Shown: positions 35,825-47,377 of the stretch, in pieces
Layout of the letters: each line of letters starts with the position of its first letter
Numbering within the stretch: position 1 is the first letter of the stretch
Source of the DNA: Anthopleura xanthogrammica
Lineage: Eukaryota > Cnidaria > Anthozoa > Actiniaria > Actiniidae
Direction: 5' to 3'
Length of the DNA: 64,000 nt
Assembly: GCA_964019055.1 (NCBI GenBank)
Contig: OZ025218.1
Location: 6,166,759 to 6,230,758 of the forward strand
Translations under genes and position numbers: made by a program
Notes under the pieces: model-generated
What the model saw: the letters and a program-made list of their open reading frames with translations, nothing else
Databases searched by the model: none
What the model was told of the DNA's origin: nothing

Positions 35825-38800
35825 TTAAATATTCTATTTCGGTATTTGAATTCACAAGATAAAAAAATACCTAGAGTTCTTACTAGCATCATGATATGCG
35901 AGTGAAAAATGATTTCAAAATGTAAAAAAAAAGAAGACAAACGAAGAGGAGAAAAAATGAAATCGCGATCGCAAAAAGAAAATGAGGATCACATTTTCGT
36001 TTACTCTTTTCCACAGATTTCAGTGGTCTTCCAATGGTACGATCGGTGGATTATACTGCCTTAAATGGATGGGAAAAGAAGGAATGGATGGATGGGATAA
36101 CAACTATCTCTGTGCAGACAGATATCCCGCGGGTAACCTGAACATTTTTTTCCCATGCAGCTGCTTGTTCATGAACATTTCGTTGTATTTTAATCAAATA
36201 ACTCATCAACTTAATAAAGATATGTTTTAATGGATGTTTTCTCCAATATTTACGTAGAGATTAAATACACCTCCTGGTCATCATGGCAACCATGCAGCAA
36301 GACGTGCGGGGAAGGAACACAGAGTAGATTACGTCACTGTAAAATGGGACGAGTTTGCAACAAGAGGCTCAATGAAACAAGAGTGTGTCGTAAAAAGAAA
36401 TGTCCAGGTATAAAAAATTAATTGAACAAAGTGTGAATGAAAAGTCAAGCTTTGGTGGTAAAATCAAGACGTTTGTGATTATTTGTAGAGGTTGCCTATA
36501 CTTCTTGGTCACCATGGCAACCGTGTAACAGGATATGTGGTGGAGGAATTGAGAGCAGAGTGCGTCAGTGCAAACCTGCAAAGAATTGCAGAGAGAGCCT
36601 TGTACAAACAAGGTCTTGTAACAGCCATGGATGTCCTGGTATGATATGACTTTAATCAGCCCAGAAGTTGTTTTATTGGCCCGAAATTTTTTGTTTTGCT
36701 TTTAAAATAATTAAAATAAAATAAATATTTTTGAAAATCTTTTCATCTGTGAGCATTCTTATCTTACAGGTTGGCCAAACTGGCCAGGAGATTTTTCATT
36801 TTACATTGGGAAAGACTGGAACAAGAGATCCAACCACAAATGTATCAGAATTATTGAGCGTAAACAGTACCATGATTGGATGAGGCATAGCTTCTGCTGG
36901 TCAATAATGAGGGAAAAAACATTAAAGATAGTTTGGTCAGACGAATGGCAAGAATCAGGAATGCGCTGTACTCACATCACTGAACCTCGTGAGAAGAAAG
37001 AGGATGATTGGCATAATAACTACTTATGTGTGCAACGAGATGCTCCTTATAGGTAGACAATCTGGTCATGCATCCATAAATTCATGCATGCATGCATGCA
37101 TGCATTTATCTGCCAAACCATCCATCCATCCATCCATCCATCCATCCATCCATCCATCCATCCATCCATCCATCCATCCATCTGCAAATCCATCCATCTG
37201 CAAATCCATCCATTCATCCATTCATCCATTCATCCATTCATCCATTCATCCATTCATCCATTCATCCATTCATCCATTCATCCATTCATCCATTCATCCA
37301 TTCATCCATTCATCCATTCATCCATTCATCCATTCATCCATTCATCCATTCATCCATTCATCCATTCATCCATTCATCCATTCATCCATTCATCCATTCA
37401 TCCATTCATCCATTCATCCATTCATCCATTCATCCATTCATCCATTCATCCATTCATCCATTCATCCATTCATCCATTCATCCATTCATCCATTCATCCA
37501 TTCATCCATTCATCCATTCATCCATTCATCCATTCATCCATTCATCCATTCATCCATTCATCCATTCATCCATTCATCCATTCATCCATTCATCCATTCA
37601 TCCATTCATCCATCCATTCATCCATCCATCCATCCATCTATCTGCTAATCCATCCATCCATTCATTCATCCATCCATTCCTCCATCCATCTGTCAGCCCA
37701 TCTATTACCGATGGTTCAAGAAACAATACTCAAGGGAATGAAACTATCACATATTTTCTCTTGTCTTTTCTTTTCATAGATTTCAATGGTCCTCGAACGG
37801 TAGAATCAAAGGTTTGCGCTGCATCAAATGGAGGCTAAAGAATGGACGAGATGGATGGGACGATAATTATCTTTGCGGAGATGAATATTACGAACCACCT
37901 GGTAAAACATTTGATCTTAAGACTGTGTTCACGGTAGGATCAGGCAGGGTGGTTGCTATATGGGGGTTAACCTATTTTGCTCACACTTGGCACAGTTGCT
38001 AGTGAATTATTTACTACAGTATTCCAGAGTATTAGTGGGATCTGTCACATTACTGCCCATTTTGACCCAAAACCCAACATGAGTATGTCTAATTTTTACA
38101 GAAGCAGAACAACTTTAATATTTTTAGTTTTGATAGTATTAAGATACATGCACTCTTCAACGTTATGTGTTTTATAGCCAGTACCTACAGCCCTTGGTCG
38201 AAATGGCAACCATGCAGCAAGACGTGCGGCAATGGAACGCAAAAAAGAGAACGTCATTGCGAAGGAGGAGGAACGTGTCTCAAAATGGTGGAAGAAACAA
38301 GATCCTGTAACATTCACCCATGTTTGGGTAGGGAATTAAATCCTCTATCTTGTTAATAGTTTTAATAGCAGAATGATGAACCAGGGTAGATCAGGGAAAT
38401 CAGAGGTGGGGTGGGCAAAAGTTTGGAAGCAAAGTAAAGCAAAGTTTTTGGATGCCCATAACCAAACATTAGCCCTTTGTTTTGGATTGCCGCAAGGCTT
38501 GTCCTTGGGTCCTTTCCAAAATCCTTAGAATCGCCTTTGACTACCAAATCTACCATTATGAATTACCTTGAATGCCGATGTCGCAATATTTCTCCTAATG
38601 GGTTTGCCTCAAGGTTTATCTATAGGTCCAACATCTACCCTTTTTCTATTGAGAAGTCGTTAGTCCCCTTAATGTGGTTTGCCCTAAGGCTAAACCATGG
38701 GTTCTTTTAATCTTCGAATCCTTAGATTCTCCCTCGATCTCCCTATGTATTTTTGATTAATTATATTTCTTCCAGACTGGCCACACTGGCCTTACGAGTT

Positions 38801-41800
38801 TTACTTCAAGGTCGGTTCAAAACCTCGTTCATCTATGTGCGTTAGAATCTTTGAACGGAAACAATACAATGAGTGGAACAACACCTGGTTCTGCTGGAGA
38901 GGTATGAGAAGGGGGACGCTAAAACTGATCTGGATCGAAATGGTATATTCTAGAGAACGGACGATGGATGAGGTAACTGGAATGCGCTGTACTCAGATCA
39001 CTGAACCTCGAGAGAAGAAAGATAGTGGATGGGATGATAACTACTTATGTGTGCAACGAGATGCTCCCTACAGGTAAAGACGTAACGAAAACAGTTTGGT
39101 TGGCGTATTGTTGCGCCTTCTTCGACCACCTTTCATTTCCTTGAGATTTATATATTTTTTGACCCTTTTACTTTGAGGGGAATGGTTTTTTCCATTTCAT
39201 GTTACATGCCATTCCTTCGAGTATTATTTCTTTATGGACTCTTTTATTTTAGATTTGGGAGTAATGTTTTCCAAGCTCATATCACGCTTCAATCCCTTGA
39301 GTCTCATCATTATTTATGTATCTTCTTCTCAAGTGTTAATGATAAACAAGAAAACAATACTCAAGGGAATGACACAGGATATGAACTTAGAAAACTTTCT
39401 TCTCTCTTTCACCAACAGATTTCAATGGTCATCAAACGGAGCCATGAAAGGATTGTTCTGCATTAAATGGATGGGAAAAAATGGAAAGGATGGATGGGAC
39501 AATAACTATCTCTGCGCAAATGAATCTAGCGAAGCAAATGGTAATACCCACAATGCCTTGCTCTCACCCACAATGCTTTGAAGTCGTCTTCCATCTTATT
39601 GCTTATCACATCAGTAATAGCTGGTGTGCACCCTTTCTTATGAGGACAAAGGACGTGGCCGCCATGTTGACATGAAAAAAACTCAAGACCAAATCTTTTG
39701 TTTAAGTCAATCAACATGGCGGCTGTGACGTCCCATATACGTCTAGAAAACATCGCATTGTCATTTACTGGTAATCCCAGATCTTCCCATGATTCCAAGA
39801 AAGATATCAAAGTTACTGACATCATCATTTTATCGGTATATAGGTAGTTACTATACACAATGGTCACCATGGCAACCATATAGCAAGACCTGCGGTGTTG
39901 GAAGTCAAAGTAGATCTCGTAAATGCTACACAGAGATGTGCAACAAGAGGCTCGAAGAAACGAGAGCCTGCAACAGTCGTAGCTGTCCAAGTAAGAATTA
40001 TTTTATGAGCTTGTTTCCGTGACCGAAAATGACAATTACTTCCTTATTTAGTAACGTAGGACCGCCAAATACTATGTGACTTGCAAAATACTCAACCGTA
40101 CTGGAATCAAATCTAGGCACTTTGACTGAAAAGGGAATCACGTTTGGGCACTTTGCGATGCATCCGTTGACATTATGACTCGCCCTCTAGCTTTAGTCTT
40201 CATTTTCTGCCATAGTTTTACTATACCTTCCTTCTGACGAATCGTTTTCAAATGAGTTTAGCAATATTTTTATATTTAAAGAATTAGCACACCCTGCGTT
40301 AAATGTTATTAGATTTGAGAGTATTAAAATGCATTCACTCTTTATCTTCATGTGTTGTTTTATAGTTAGTACCTACAGCCCTTGGTCGGCATGGGAACCA
40401 TGTAGCAAGACGTGCGGCAATGGAGTGCAAAATAGACAACGTCATTGTGAAGGAGGAGGAACGTGTCTCGAAAGGCTTGAAGAAACAAGAGCCTGTAACA
40501 TTCACCCATGTTTTGGTAAGGAATGAAATGCTCTATCTTGTTAATAGCTTTAATAGCAGAATGATAAACCAGGATAGATCAGGGAAATCAGAGATGGGGT
40601 GGGGTGGGCAAAATTTAGGAAGCAAGATTCCAATGGCCAAGTATTAGCCCCCTTGTTGTGGATTGCCGCAAGGCTTGTCCTTAGCTCCTTTCTATCTTAG
40701 AATCCTTAGAATCTCCTTTGACTCCCACATCTACCATTATTGATTGAGAGTTTTACATTGGACTCTCAATTGTTTTCAATTGAGTTTAACAATATCTTAA
40801 TATCTAAAGGAATGCCTATATTTTGTTTCGCATTAAGGCTCCCTGCAATTGAGAAAATGTTATCCAAACTATAGCAAAAACATTTTTCTTCTCGATGAAA
40901 TAGTTTTTGCCATTATTATTTTCAGACTGTCCAAATAAATGGAAGACATGGAAAACCAAGAACAGTCACTTCTGTTACCTCTTGGTATATGATACAGTAA
41001 CGTGGCCAAGAGCTCAAACTGCTTGTGAAGAACGCAATGCAAATCTGCTGAGCCTTGAAAGCCAAGAAGAATTACAATTTGTCAAAGATAACGTCCAGGA
41101 TGGAAGAAGTGTTTGGTTTGGTGCTAATGATAGGAAGACTGAAGGCGTATGGCAGTGGACGGACGGGTAAAGGCTAGCTTATGTGTTAATGAATTATAAG
41201 TTCACCTACATTTAGTTTGTCAGTTTTCCACAATGTCATATAGAAAAAACTCTATTTAAGACTGTTGAAACTTTGAATGTAAGAAAGCTAACTGCAAGTG
41301 ACCCTCAATCGTGAGACAAACGAATAAGTATCATTTCTTTACTCAGTACTATTCCACGATGAATTGACGAATAATATTTTTCATTCTATTAAACTAACTG
41401 TTATCTACAATAGACCTTATTACTAATATGGCAGCCATCTTGAATTATGGGATGCCATGGGGGCAAACGTGGAAATATTTATAAAGCATAGAGTGGCGGG
41501 GTAACTTTCTCAAATAATTTTACGCTTTGGTGTTTCACATATCGCTCCAACTACCAGCAAATTCAATTGGTTTTTAGATGTGCTTCTCAGTGGATAGCGT
41601 CAAATCATATAAAAGACACCCTGACAGCTGTGCATGCTATACATTTTCCAATAATTGCCCATCAGCATCCCATAATGTCTTACTTAATACGATGGAATTC
41701 AAGATGGCCGCCGTATTGGTAAAACTTTTACTGAACGGCCGCCATCTTGAATTCTACTTTCTTCCCGACAATGATATTACAATCATTGAATTTATATCAT

Positions 41801-41975
41801 CAAATTGTTTTTCAGGACAAATTTCGTATTTTCTAAGCCCTGGGGCAGCGGTGAGCCAAATAATGGTAATAATAACGAAGACTGTGCCATGATGAGACCT
41901 AGTGGACAGTGGAACGACTACCCGTGTGCACACATCTTCTATTACATCTGCAAAAAAGTTCCCCATCGACGATAA
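29650..41975 (+). CDS. gene B: 20-exon secreted astacin with six TSP1 domains, four W-P modules and a C-type lectin domain
   Basis: Exons: 29650-29791, 30779-30934, 31212-31344, 32849-33027, 33537-33749, 34376-34780, 34840-34995, 35312-35591, 36017-36132, 36258-36407, 36489-36638, 36770-37052, 37780-37901, 38178-38327, 38776-39073, 39419-39540, 39844-39990, 40366-40515, 40926-41166, 41816-41975. They total 3753 nt, 1250 codons plus TAA, with consistent phase at every junction. Exon 1 encodes a signal peptide ([13 protein letters not shown]). Exons 2-5 are propeptide and astacin: I-W-P-N-G start, zinc site [19 protein letters not shown], Met-turn SIMHYG. Exon 6 is a W-P module; exons 7, 10, 11, 14, 17 and 18 are TSP1 domains; exon pairs 8-9, 12-13 and 15-16 are W-P modules; exons 19-20 are a C-type lectin with E-P-N and W-N-D. 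Predicted: extracellular endopeptidase tethered to matrix or glycans. Exon 5 starts inside a local tandem repeat. The first ATG is 29650, with another in frame at 29659. Confidence 0.87.
30420..30715. repeat. foldback-like repeat, gene B intron 1
   Basis: CCAAACTGGGGGTCAAAAC near 30509 pairs with TTTTGACCCCCAGGTTGGG near 30577. ACAAGAGAGCATAAATAA near 30617 pairs with TTATTTATGCTCTCTTGT near 30687. A related sequence lies at 44180-44255. Confidence 0.6.
31393..32537. repeat. heptanucleotide (CATCCAT)n array, gene B intron 3
   Basis: About 163 units of a 7-bp motif with a single substitution (A to G at 32414). The 439- and 460-codon frames through it are repeat artefacts, and the exon 3 donor lies at 31345 just before the array. 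Confidence 0.95.
33157..33587. repeat. three-unit tandem repeat running into gene B exon 5
   Basis: Units at about 33157-33305, 33306-33461 and 33462-33587 share GGGAAAATTTCGCGCCAAAA, a CTTNTAATTCTATCTTTAAGG block and TTTTATCTACGAAC...CCTATCAAAA. The third unit carries the phase-correct acceptor of exon 5 (33535-33536), so its last 51 nt are read as exon. Confidence 0.75.
35613..35825. repeat. (TTTC)n array with interspersed ATTC, gene B intron 8
   Basis: Tetranucleotide pyrimidine run broken at five places by CATTCATTC. It lies between the two exons of the second W-P module. Confidence 0.9.
37118..37645. repeat. (CATC)n and octanucleotide (CATCCATT)n array, gene B intron 12
   Basis: A tetranucleotide stretch, two units with CTGCAAATCCATC, then a near-perfect 8-bp array (about 37209-37612, some 50 units). 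Long His/Pro/Ser/Ile frames here are artefacts. Confidence 0.9.
41407..41760. mobile_element. MITE-like element in the lectin intron of gene B
   Basis: Starts near ATAGACCTTATTACTAATATGG and carries TGGCAGCCATCTTGAATTATGG at one end and GAATTCAAGATGGCCGCC at the other, as inverted ends. The interior (AAATAATTTTACGCTTTGGTG) is matched closely by 44597-44882 in the lectin intron of gene C. Confidence 0.75.
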
Positions 41976-44353
41976 CAACCAACAATTATAAAAGAAAGAA
42001 AAATTGTTTTGAATTTGTTTTATACAGACCCCTTTCACGTGAAGTTAAATTAAGCAGCTCAATTTGGAGGTCATAACAAATGAATTTTAATCTCATGAGA
42101 ATTGGAACCTATTGTTTTGTCCTCTGAATTGAGCTGCATTCCTACGTGCTGCAAGGGGTTATCTATTACCTTGGTAATTCGCAACTGATTTTTTCATTGC
42201 ATGAAGCAAAATCTTTCTTTTGAAAATTCATTCATTTTTGCAATGTTGTATTTTTTGGATATATGCATGCGTCTTTGTAGATTCGAGGGGGGTTTGAGGT
42301 TCAATAGTTCAGTTCTTGTTTTCCTATGGATTATCGACTCAATTGACAAAAAGGAAGTAAAAAAAGACTTGGTAACGAAAGAATTACTTAATTTACAATC
42401 ACAATAAAAAGTTTTTTGCACAATCGTATCGACTTATCAATAACTCTTTGCGCAGGACGGGTTGTTAAGCATGACAAAAATAGTGGTATAAGATGCAGAG
42501 ATCCACAGAGGTGAGATAAAAAACAAAAATTTTATACGAATCGTTTAATGATAATTATATAATTTATATTATTTGATGTCATGATAAGAATTATAACGAC
42601 GTAGCTACTATCAACTAAATAATACAAAAATTAGGAAATTCAGAGGCAGTACGTTTTGACCAACAATCCTTTGCGCGCTCACACTTCCAGACAGATTGAT
42701 AGACTCAATGGACTCTTCTCAAGGTTATAATGAATGCGAGGCTAACATAGAAATACAAAAGAAATGCCACAAATTCCAGAGAGAAAAAGTGTGATTTCTT
42801 TTGTGATTCATGTTAGCCTCGCATCCAAGATAATTTGCAAAAGGGTCAATTCACTGGTTTCATATTTTTCAACTTTGAGGGGCACTCTGCATGAATACGA
42901 TACCTTTTTATCCTTCACTGCACATGAAAACTATTGAGTTTATAAAAAGAGACCCTCGAAGTTTGATGCAAATGAGCCAAATCGAAATGTTTTTTGGGTC
43001 TTAAGAAAGCAGTGTATAGACATTTTTCGAATTCTTACAACTTTGTTGAGTTCCTTTGAAAACAGACTCATATATTCAGGGTTAGCGTCATTTCAGCGTC
43101 AGAATATTCACAAATAACCAACCGTAAAGTAAAGAATGCACAACTTCAACAATACAAACACTTTGAAACTCCACGGAACTTCACTGGAACACATGAATAT
43201 TCTACACAAAATCGAGGCTGACCCTGAGCAACAGTGAACTCGAAACTGGAGTACTGCATTACTTAAAACTCTGAATTTCAAATTATCTATTGATTGCCTT
43301 GTCTTAAATATAAGAAAATACAGTATAAGAATCCATTCGTTGGCTATATTGAACATGATAAATTAAATCAATAGGTTTCTATCAAATTATTTACTGATAG
43401 TCCTCTAATATCTACAATAAAGTTTATTAGAGCTTAATATTATAAAAAGGAAATTTGTTCTGCCGCTGAGACTTAAGGTAGCTTGTGTATCGGGTGTTAA
43501 AAAAATATCTAAAATTACATCTCCATGATGGCGGACCTTTATAATCAACTTGGTGAACGAGCTGGGGAGCCATCTTGAATGGTACCCAGGCCTTTGCGGT
43601 GTAGAATTTTTACCGTGAAGTAGTGAGTTTCCACTGGTGCAAGTTTGGGATAACTGAGTAATGATTTTATGAACCCCTTGCAGTACGTCGGAATGCAGCT
43701 CAATTTGGAGGACAAAACAATAGGTTCCAATTCTAAGAAGATGGAAATTCTTCTGTTTTGTCCTCCACGTCACGTGCAAGGTGTCTAATGTTACAACTAT
43801 GGTAACCAAGCCTTGGAGGAAAAGCGTGGTTACCTTTCAATATGGCTGCCATCTTTTGAAACTACTCTCATAGTAATCGATAGATTTAGTTATTTCTTCA
43901 TATCCACTTATCTCTAGTCAAAAATATATAAACCTTATGTTTTCTAATAATATTTGGTTACAAAGAACCAGTTATATTTTTCTGTTGTTCTTTTGCTGCT
44001 GTAAATAATCAATATTTCACTGAATAGTTTAATTTCTTGACTTTCATCCTCTTCGGGACTTGTACGGTACTTTCCTTTACGCTGTAAAATACAGGAAAAA
44101 CTTGTAAGTATAAAGTATTGAAAACTGTTATTAGAATCAAGGTTAGTGCAATCGACTCCCACCTCTGGGGTCTCAAGTTGTGTTCCCTCAAGAGAGTATA
44201 AATAAAAGAGGGAAACTTCTTAATACCGCGCGCGCCATGTGAATTTCCAGTCCCTTGATAATGATACTCTTTGTTCTCGTATTAATCTACTGACGAACAA
44301 AGAAATAACACTCAAGAGAATGAAGCAACCAAGCTTGATAATCTGGCAGGTTT
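41976..44353. other. spacer between convergent genes B and C
   Basis: No gene recognised. It holds repeats: a GAATTGGAACCTATTGTTTTG...GAGCTGCATTCC motif (42085-42150, inverted at 43680-43735, again near 58040-58090), a hairpin (42731-42823, GCGAGGCTAACAT...ATGTTAGCCTCGC) and a block at 43130-43225 similar in inverse to 63545-63640. Confidence 0.6.
42403..42408 (+). terminator. candidate polyadenylation signal of gene B
   Basis: AATAAA about 430 nt after the gene B stop codon, in otherwise gene-free sequence, followed by a T-rich stretch. It is the first canonical hexamer I noticed downstream. Six-base motifs occur by chance, so this is only a candidate. Confidence 0.35.
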
Positions 44354-47343
44354 TTACTCACGTGATCTCGCCTTGCAGATGTATCGAAACCTCGAATTAC
44401 AAGGGTAGTCATTCCACTGGCCGTCGGGCTTCAAAACTCCGCAATCTTCGTTCTTCAAGTAACCACCGTCGTTAGGGTCTCCTGGAGCCCAGTTATGGTA
44501 AGAGTTTTGTGTCCTAAATAAAAATGTAAAAATGAAAATGAAAATAAATGATGAGCGTGACGAACGGTGAGCTTGCAATGGTAGAGATATGTGGATAATA
44601 GACCTTATTACCGATAGGCAGCCATCTTGACTTCAATTCTTTTAAGTAAGACATTATGGGATGCTGAGGGGGGATTTTTGGAAAACTTATAGTATGCACA
44701 GCTAAGCCAATCCAAAATCCAATTGAATTTTGCTGGTATTTGAAGCAATATATGAAACACCAAAGCGTAAAATTATTTGAGAAAGTAACCCCGCCACTCT
44801 ATGCTTTATAAATATTTCCACGTTTGCCCCCTTGGCATCCCATAATTCAAGATTGCCGCGGTATCAGTAAGAAGGTCTATTGTCCAAGGTGTTAAGAAAA
44901 TGTCTCCATCATTTCAAGCTCATCGTCTTGCTTCGATGCAAAGGCACGGCTACCTTTCAAGATGGCGCAGAGAACTGTAAAGGGGACTATTCATTTGTAA
45001 TTAATGTCCATATTTACCTATCGCTCCAAGCCCACTGGCCTTCACTATTATGATCATTAAGTCCAATCCACATGAATGATTCCCCAAGATTAAAATTCTT
45101 ATTCAAGTCCTTGAGGATGAAGTTTTCCTCTTCTTTACTCATGACGCTCAAAAGATCCGCATTCGACTGGATACAATCTCTTCTTGCTTCGAACCACGTG
45201 TGATAGTTCCTCTTGACGAGGTAACAGTAGATTCTATTGGCTCCAAACGAATGGGACACCCAGCCATCCGGGCAATTATCTGCGTTAAAGAAAAGTAGAA
45301 TTAAAGCAATAGCTAATATTACGAATGCTTGCAAATGAGATGCAAATGAGACAGCAAGCATTGTATCGACCCGATAGTCTCACTTAAAACAAAAGAATAT
45401 CTCACTGCGGGCTCAACTGTAATAACAGCTATTAATGGTTTCCGTGACAGACAATAGCGAACCGATAACCCTTTCAGCAGTTTTCCCAATAATCAATTTC
45501 CATGTTTAGAGTTTTAAATTCTGAAATATTCTAGCTAATTTGTTAGTTGAGCTTGTGGGACATAGCAACGGTAACTAAGGGGAGTAGGAACTATGTATGG
45601 GTTGATTGCATCAGAGTTGGAAATGCAACCTTGTTTTTAATTTTCAGGGTTAAGTTCAGGGGGAAAGACGCAAAGACCCAGGAGAATTGGCCAGGGATTT
45701 GACATGGTTGCAATCTAAAATAACCTAGAAATAAAACTTTTTAGGAGAAGAAGGTATAAAAAAGAAGCTCTGTTCTAGAATGCTACAGTTTAAGCGGTAT
45801 TTGTTTGTTTCTTTTTTGGTTGCTTCAGTTGTACCGATAAAATCTTAAGGTACCGCGATCCCTTAAAAATGGCTTCAACGCCCAAATGGGAAAACGTTGA
45901 AACTGCTTCTCAAGTCATAGCTGTAACGTTGTATATGCTTACTTCTTACTGGAGGTGTTGTCGGTTGAATGTGGACTTTATCAACGCTACGCCATCGTAC
46001 TCTTAACCTTGGTCGCTTTCGTTTGTTGGAGGTGATGTGTAGCTTGATTCTGATACTGTTTGAGTTACTCTTGAATGGAGCTGAAACCAATGAAGATGTT
46101 CATAAAACAGTTAGAAATCACAAAAATGTCTGTCTATGTGGATTCATGTTTTCATCTGTGTATATGTGTATTGTATCTAGTTGGTTCTCTTCTGTGCTTC
46201 GAGGGTTTTTCTCCGGGTTCTCCGGTTTTTCTCCCTCCACAAAAATCGACTTCTAAATTCAAATGCAATCATGGAACGAGGGCCACTGGCTATTAAGTGC
46301 TACCCTCGTAAAAACAAGGATGGCTGAGCCCTCGACAGTATAAGGTAAGCATGAAAGGATATTGAAAACGAATGAAAGAGCAGAATGAATGAACGAACGA
46401 ACGAACGAACGAACGAACGAACAAATGAATGAACGAACGAACGAACGAACGAACGAACGAATGAATGAATGAATGAATGAATGAATAAATGAATGAAAAA
46501 TGGATGGATGGATGACTAGAGTATATGGTTGTACGTATGGACGGATGGTTGGATGAATGGATGAATGAATGGATGAATGAATGGATGAATGGATGTATAC
46601 ATATGAATGGGATAGGTAGATGGATGAATGAATGGGATAAATGGATGGATTGATGGATCTGTAGGTGGTAGGATAGGTGGATTGACAGATGGATTATAAT
46701 ATAAATAGATGGATAATTCTCAGTCTTACCTGGAGCCTTGCTACCACAGTACGTGCCCATCGATGGCGAGTTTTCCCCCGGTCCATCTTTGATTTCAACA
46801 TAATCCAGTCTGCAATTGCTGTGGATGTCAAACTGATCGAGCCAGACATGCAATCGTTTTCCCTTGTCGCCTTTGATAACCCACGTGCAGTCCACGCTGC
46901 TTTGATACGCGGTAGAGAGGACTGGACTTGAGAGACTACCATGCCCTTTAGTTACCATTCCACCGCATCCTGAACAAGTATTTCAGATAAATATTTATGA
47001 ACATATATCTAATTATATGAGTGTTAATGTATGTTATGGATCGGATGTGACTGCAATGGATTGGATGTAATAATGGGAAGTTCTTATATAGCGCATTTCA
47101 CAATGTCTCAATACGCTTTATAATTGTGACCAGTGGAGGACTTTACGGGCTGCATATTAACTAAAGGCGCTATTAGCAGCCGTGCAGCTTACAATCATAA
47201 GTGAATTGTTAGTAATTAATGTTATGTCTCTAAATTGGGATAGGCTGTTGAACCGGGAAACAATCCCCTACTCTTACATGAATAATTCAACAGGTTTTTA
47301 TATCCCCCAATTACAGGTTAAGGAAGGGTTGGGAGACAGGGCT

Positions 47344-47377
<34 letters not shown>

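Noticed and set aside
37084..37838. Long His/Pro/Ser/Ile frames in three phases
   Set aside because: Tetra- and octanucleotide arrays in gene B intron 12; only the exon at 37780-37901 is real.
41578..41892. 104-codon frame before the last exon of gene B
   Set aside because: It runs through a MITE and into the lectin exon in the wrong frame; the real exon starts at 41816.
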